Assembly (NCBI RefSeq): GCF_003047295.1
Contig: NZ_PZYZ01000002.1
Coordinates: 372,001 to 436,000 of the forward strand
DNA: 64,000 nt
Direction: 5' to 3'
From: Nocardioides sediminis
Lineage (GTDB): Bacteria > Actinomycetota > Actinomycetes > Propionibacteriales > Nocardioidaceae
Shown here: positions 60,746-64,000 of the stretch, in pieces
Numbering within the stretch: position 1 is the stretch's first letter
How the letters are laid out: every line of letters starts with the position of its first letter
Notes under the pieces: model-generated
Databases searched by the model: none
Seen by the model: only the letters and a program-made list of their open reading frames with translations
Told to the model about the DNA's origin: nothing
Program-made: the position numbers and the translations under genes

Positions 60746-60748
<3 letters not shown>
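59831..60748 (+). CDS. GT2-family glycosyltransferase (GlfT1-like)
   Basis: 305 residues. A second GT-A enzyme with VVVVTYNRADLLVGML, DNASTDHTRDVL, IWLMDDDVVPAPD and FFIFYDDVDWALRARRAG. The spacing of motifs matches the GlfT1 type that starts galactofuranan on rhamnose-GlcNAc-lipid; which of the two enzymes has that role is not clear. The C-terminal LKPWMIVLVVVLAS may be membrane-associated. Its TAG stop begins a TAGACT box that probably drives glf. Confidence 0.85.

Positions 60749-64000
<3,252 letters not shown>

Overview
The window is high-GC (about 70% by eye) and coding-dense, with no gene-free stretch over 300 bases, no rRNA or tRNA gene, no CRISPR array and no insertion sequence. Gene content and order point to an actinobacterium, most likely a Nocardioidaceae relative. 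From memory, many genes match a conserved actinobacterial chromosomal block known in Mycobacterium tuberculosis as roughly Rv3264-Rv3307: purine nucleoside phosphorylase, lpdA-type quinone reductase, accA3, maf, accE, accD, birA, a PH-domain gene (here only a remnant), purK, purE, a fadE25-type dehydrogenase and LCP proteins. Lineage-specific insertions break up that block.

Layout. 1-9.7 kb: acetyltransferase (cut by the window edge), uronate-dehydrogenase-like gene, PNP, gamma-glutamylcyclotransferase-like gene, two tandem flavoprotein disulfide-reductase-family genes, a secreted lysyl-oxidase-type protein, a conserved unknown and a SpoIID-domain protein. 9.7-18 kb: pyruvate carboxylase, SGNH lipoprotein, a TetR/epimerase divergent pair and acyl-CoA carboxylase alpha chain. 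18-28 kb: iron(III) ABC uptake operon behind a DtxR/IdeR-type iron box, LLM flavin oxidoreductase, acyl-CoA dehydrogenase, GtrA protein, a tripartite tricarboxylate transporter operon ending in a UspA protein, and maf. 28-40 kb: an AbiEi-like/DUF559-like gene framed by two copies of a 35-bp hairpin repeat, DUF885 peptidase-like gene, accE-accD, birA, PH-domain remnant, class III cyclase, solo winged-helix regulator, purK-purE, a membrane acyltransferase-like protein, Gfo/Idh oxidoreductase, arfB, CoA-binding protein. 40-50 kb: two exported proteins, fadE25-like gene, then a copper island (multicopper oxidase, signal peptidase, CopD-CtaG fusion, SARP-type regulator, CopC). 50-54 kb: SigB/F-type sigma factor with LuxR-type regulator, flavodoxin-like and hemerythrin-like genes, then PadR/DUF1707. 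54-64 kb: enoyl-CoA hydratase, LCP, thioesterase, DUF402, and a cell-envelope galactofuranan locus (LCP, two GT2 enzymes, glf, glfT2) running off the right edge.

The genes work together in several modules: biotin-dependent carboxylation (pyc, accA, accD, accE, birA), iron uptake, copper handling at the outer face, tricarboxylate uptake, envelope glycopolymer assembly and ligation, and a small stress regulon.

The most distinctive signals are regulatory. Sixteen genes have a TAnnnT box (mostly TAGnnT) exactly 6-7 bases before their start codon, the signature of leaderless transcription. Three genes beside the sigma factor share GCATGCG-N12-GGGTAC, two of them facing each other across one palindromic -35. 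Copper-island promoters share CCCCAGA-N3-CCCCAAG. Several clean palindromic operators sit beside TetR, PadR and dehydrogenase genes. Two genes appear to start with CTG inside a CTGA overlap.
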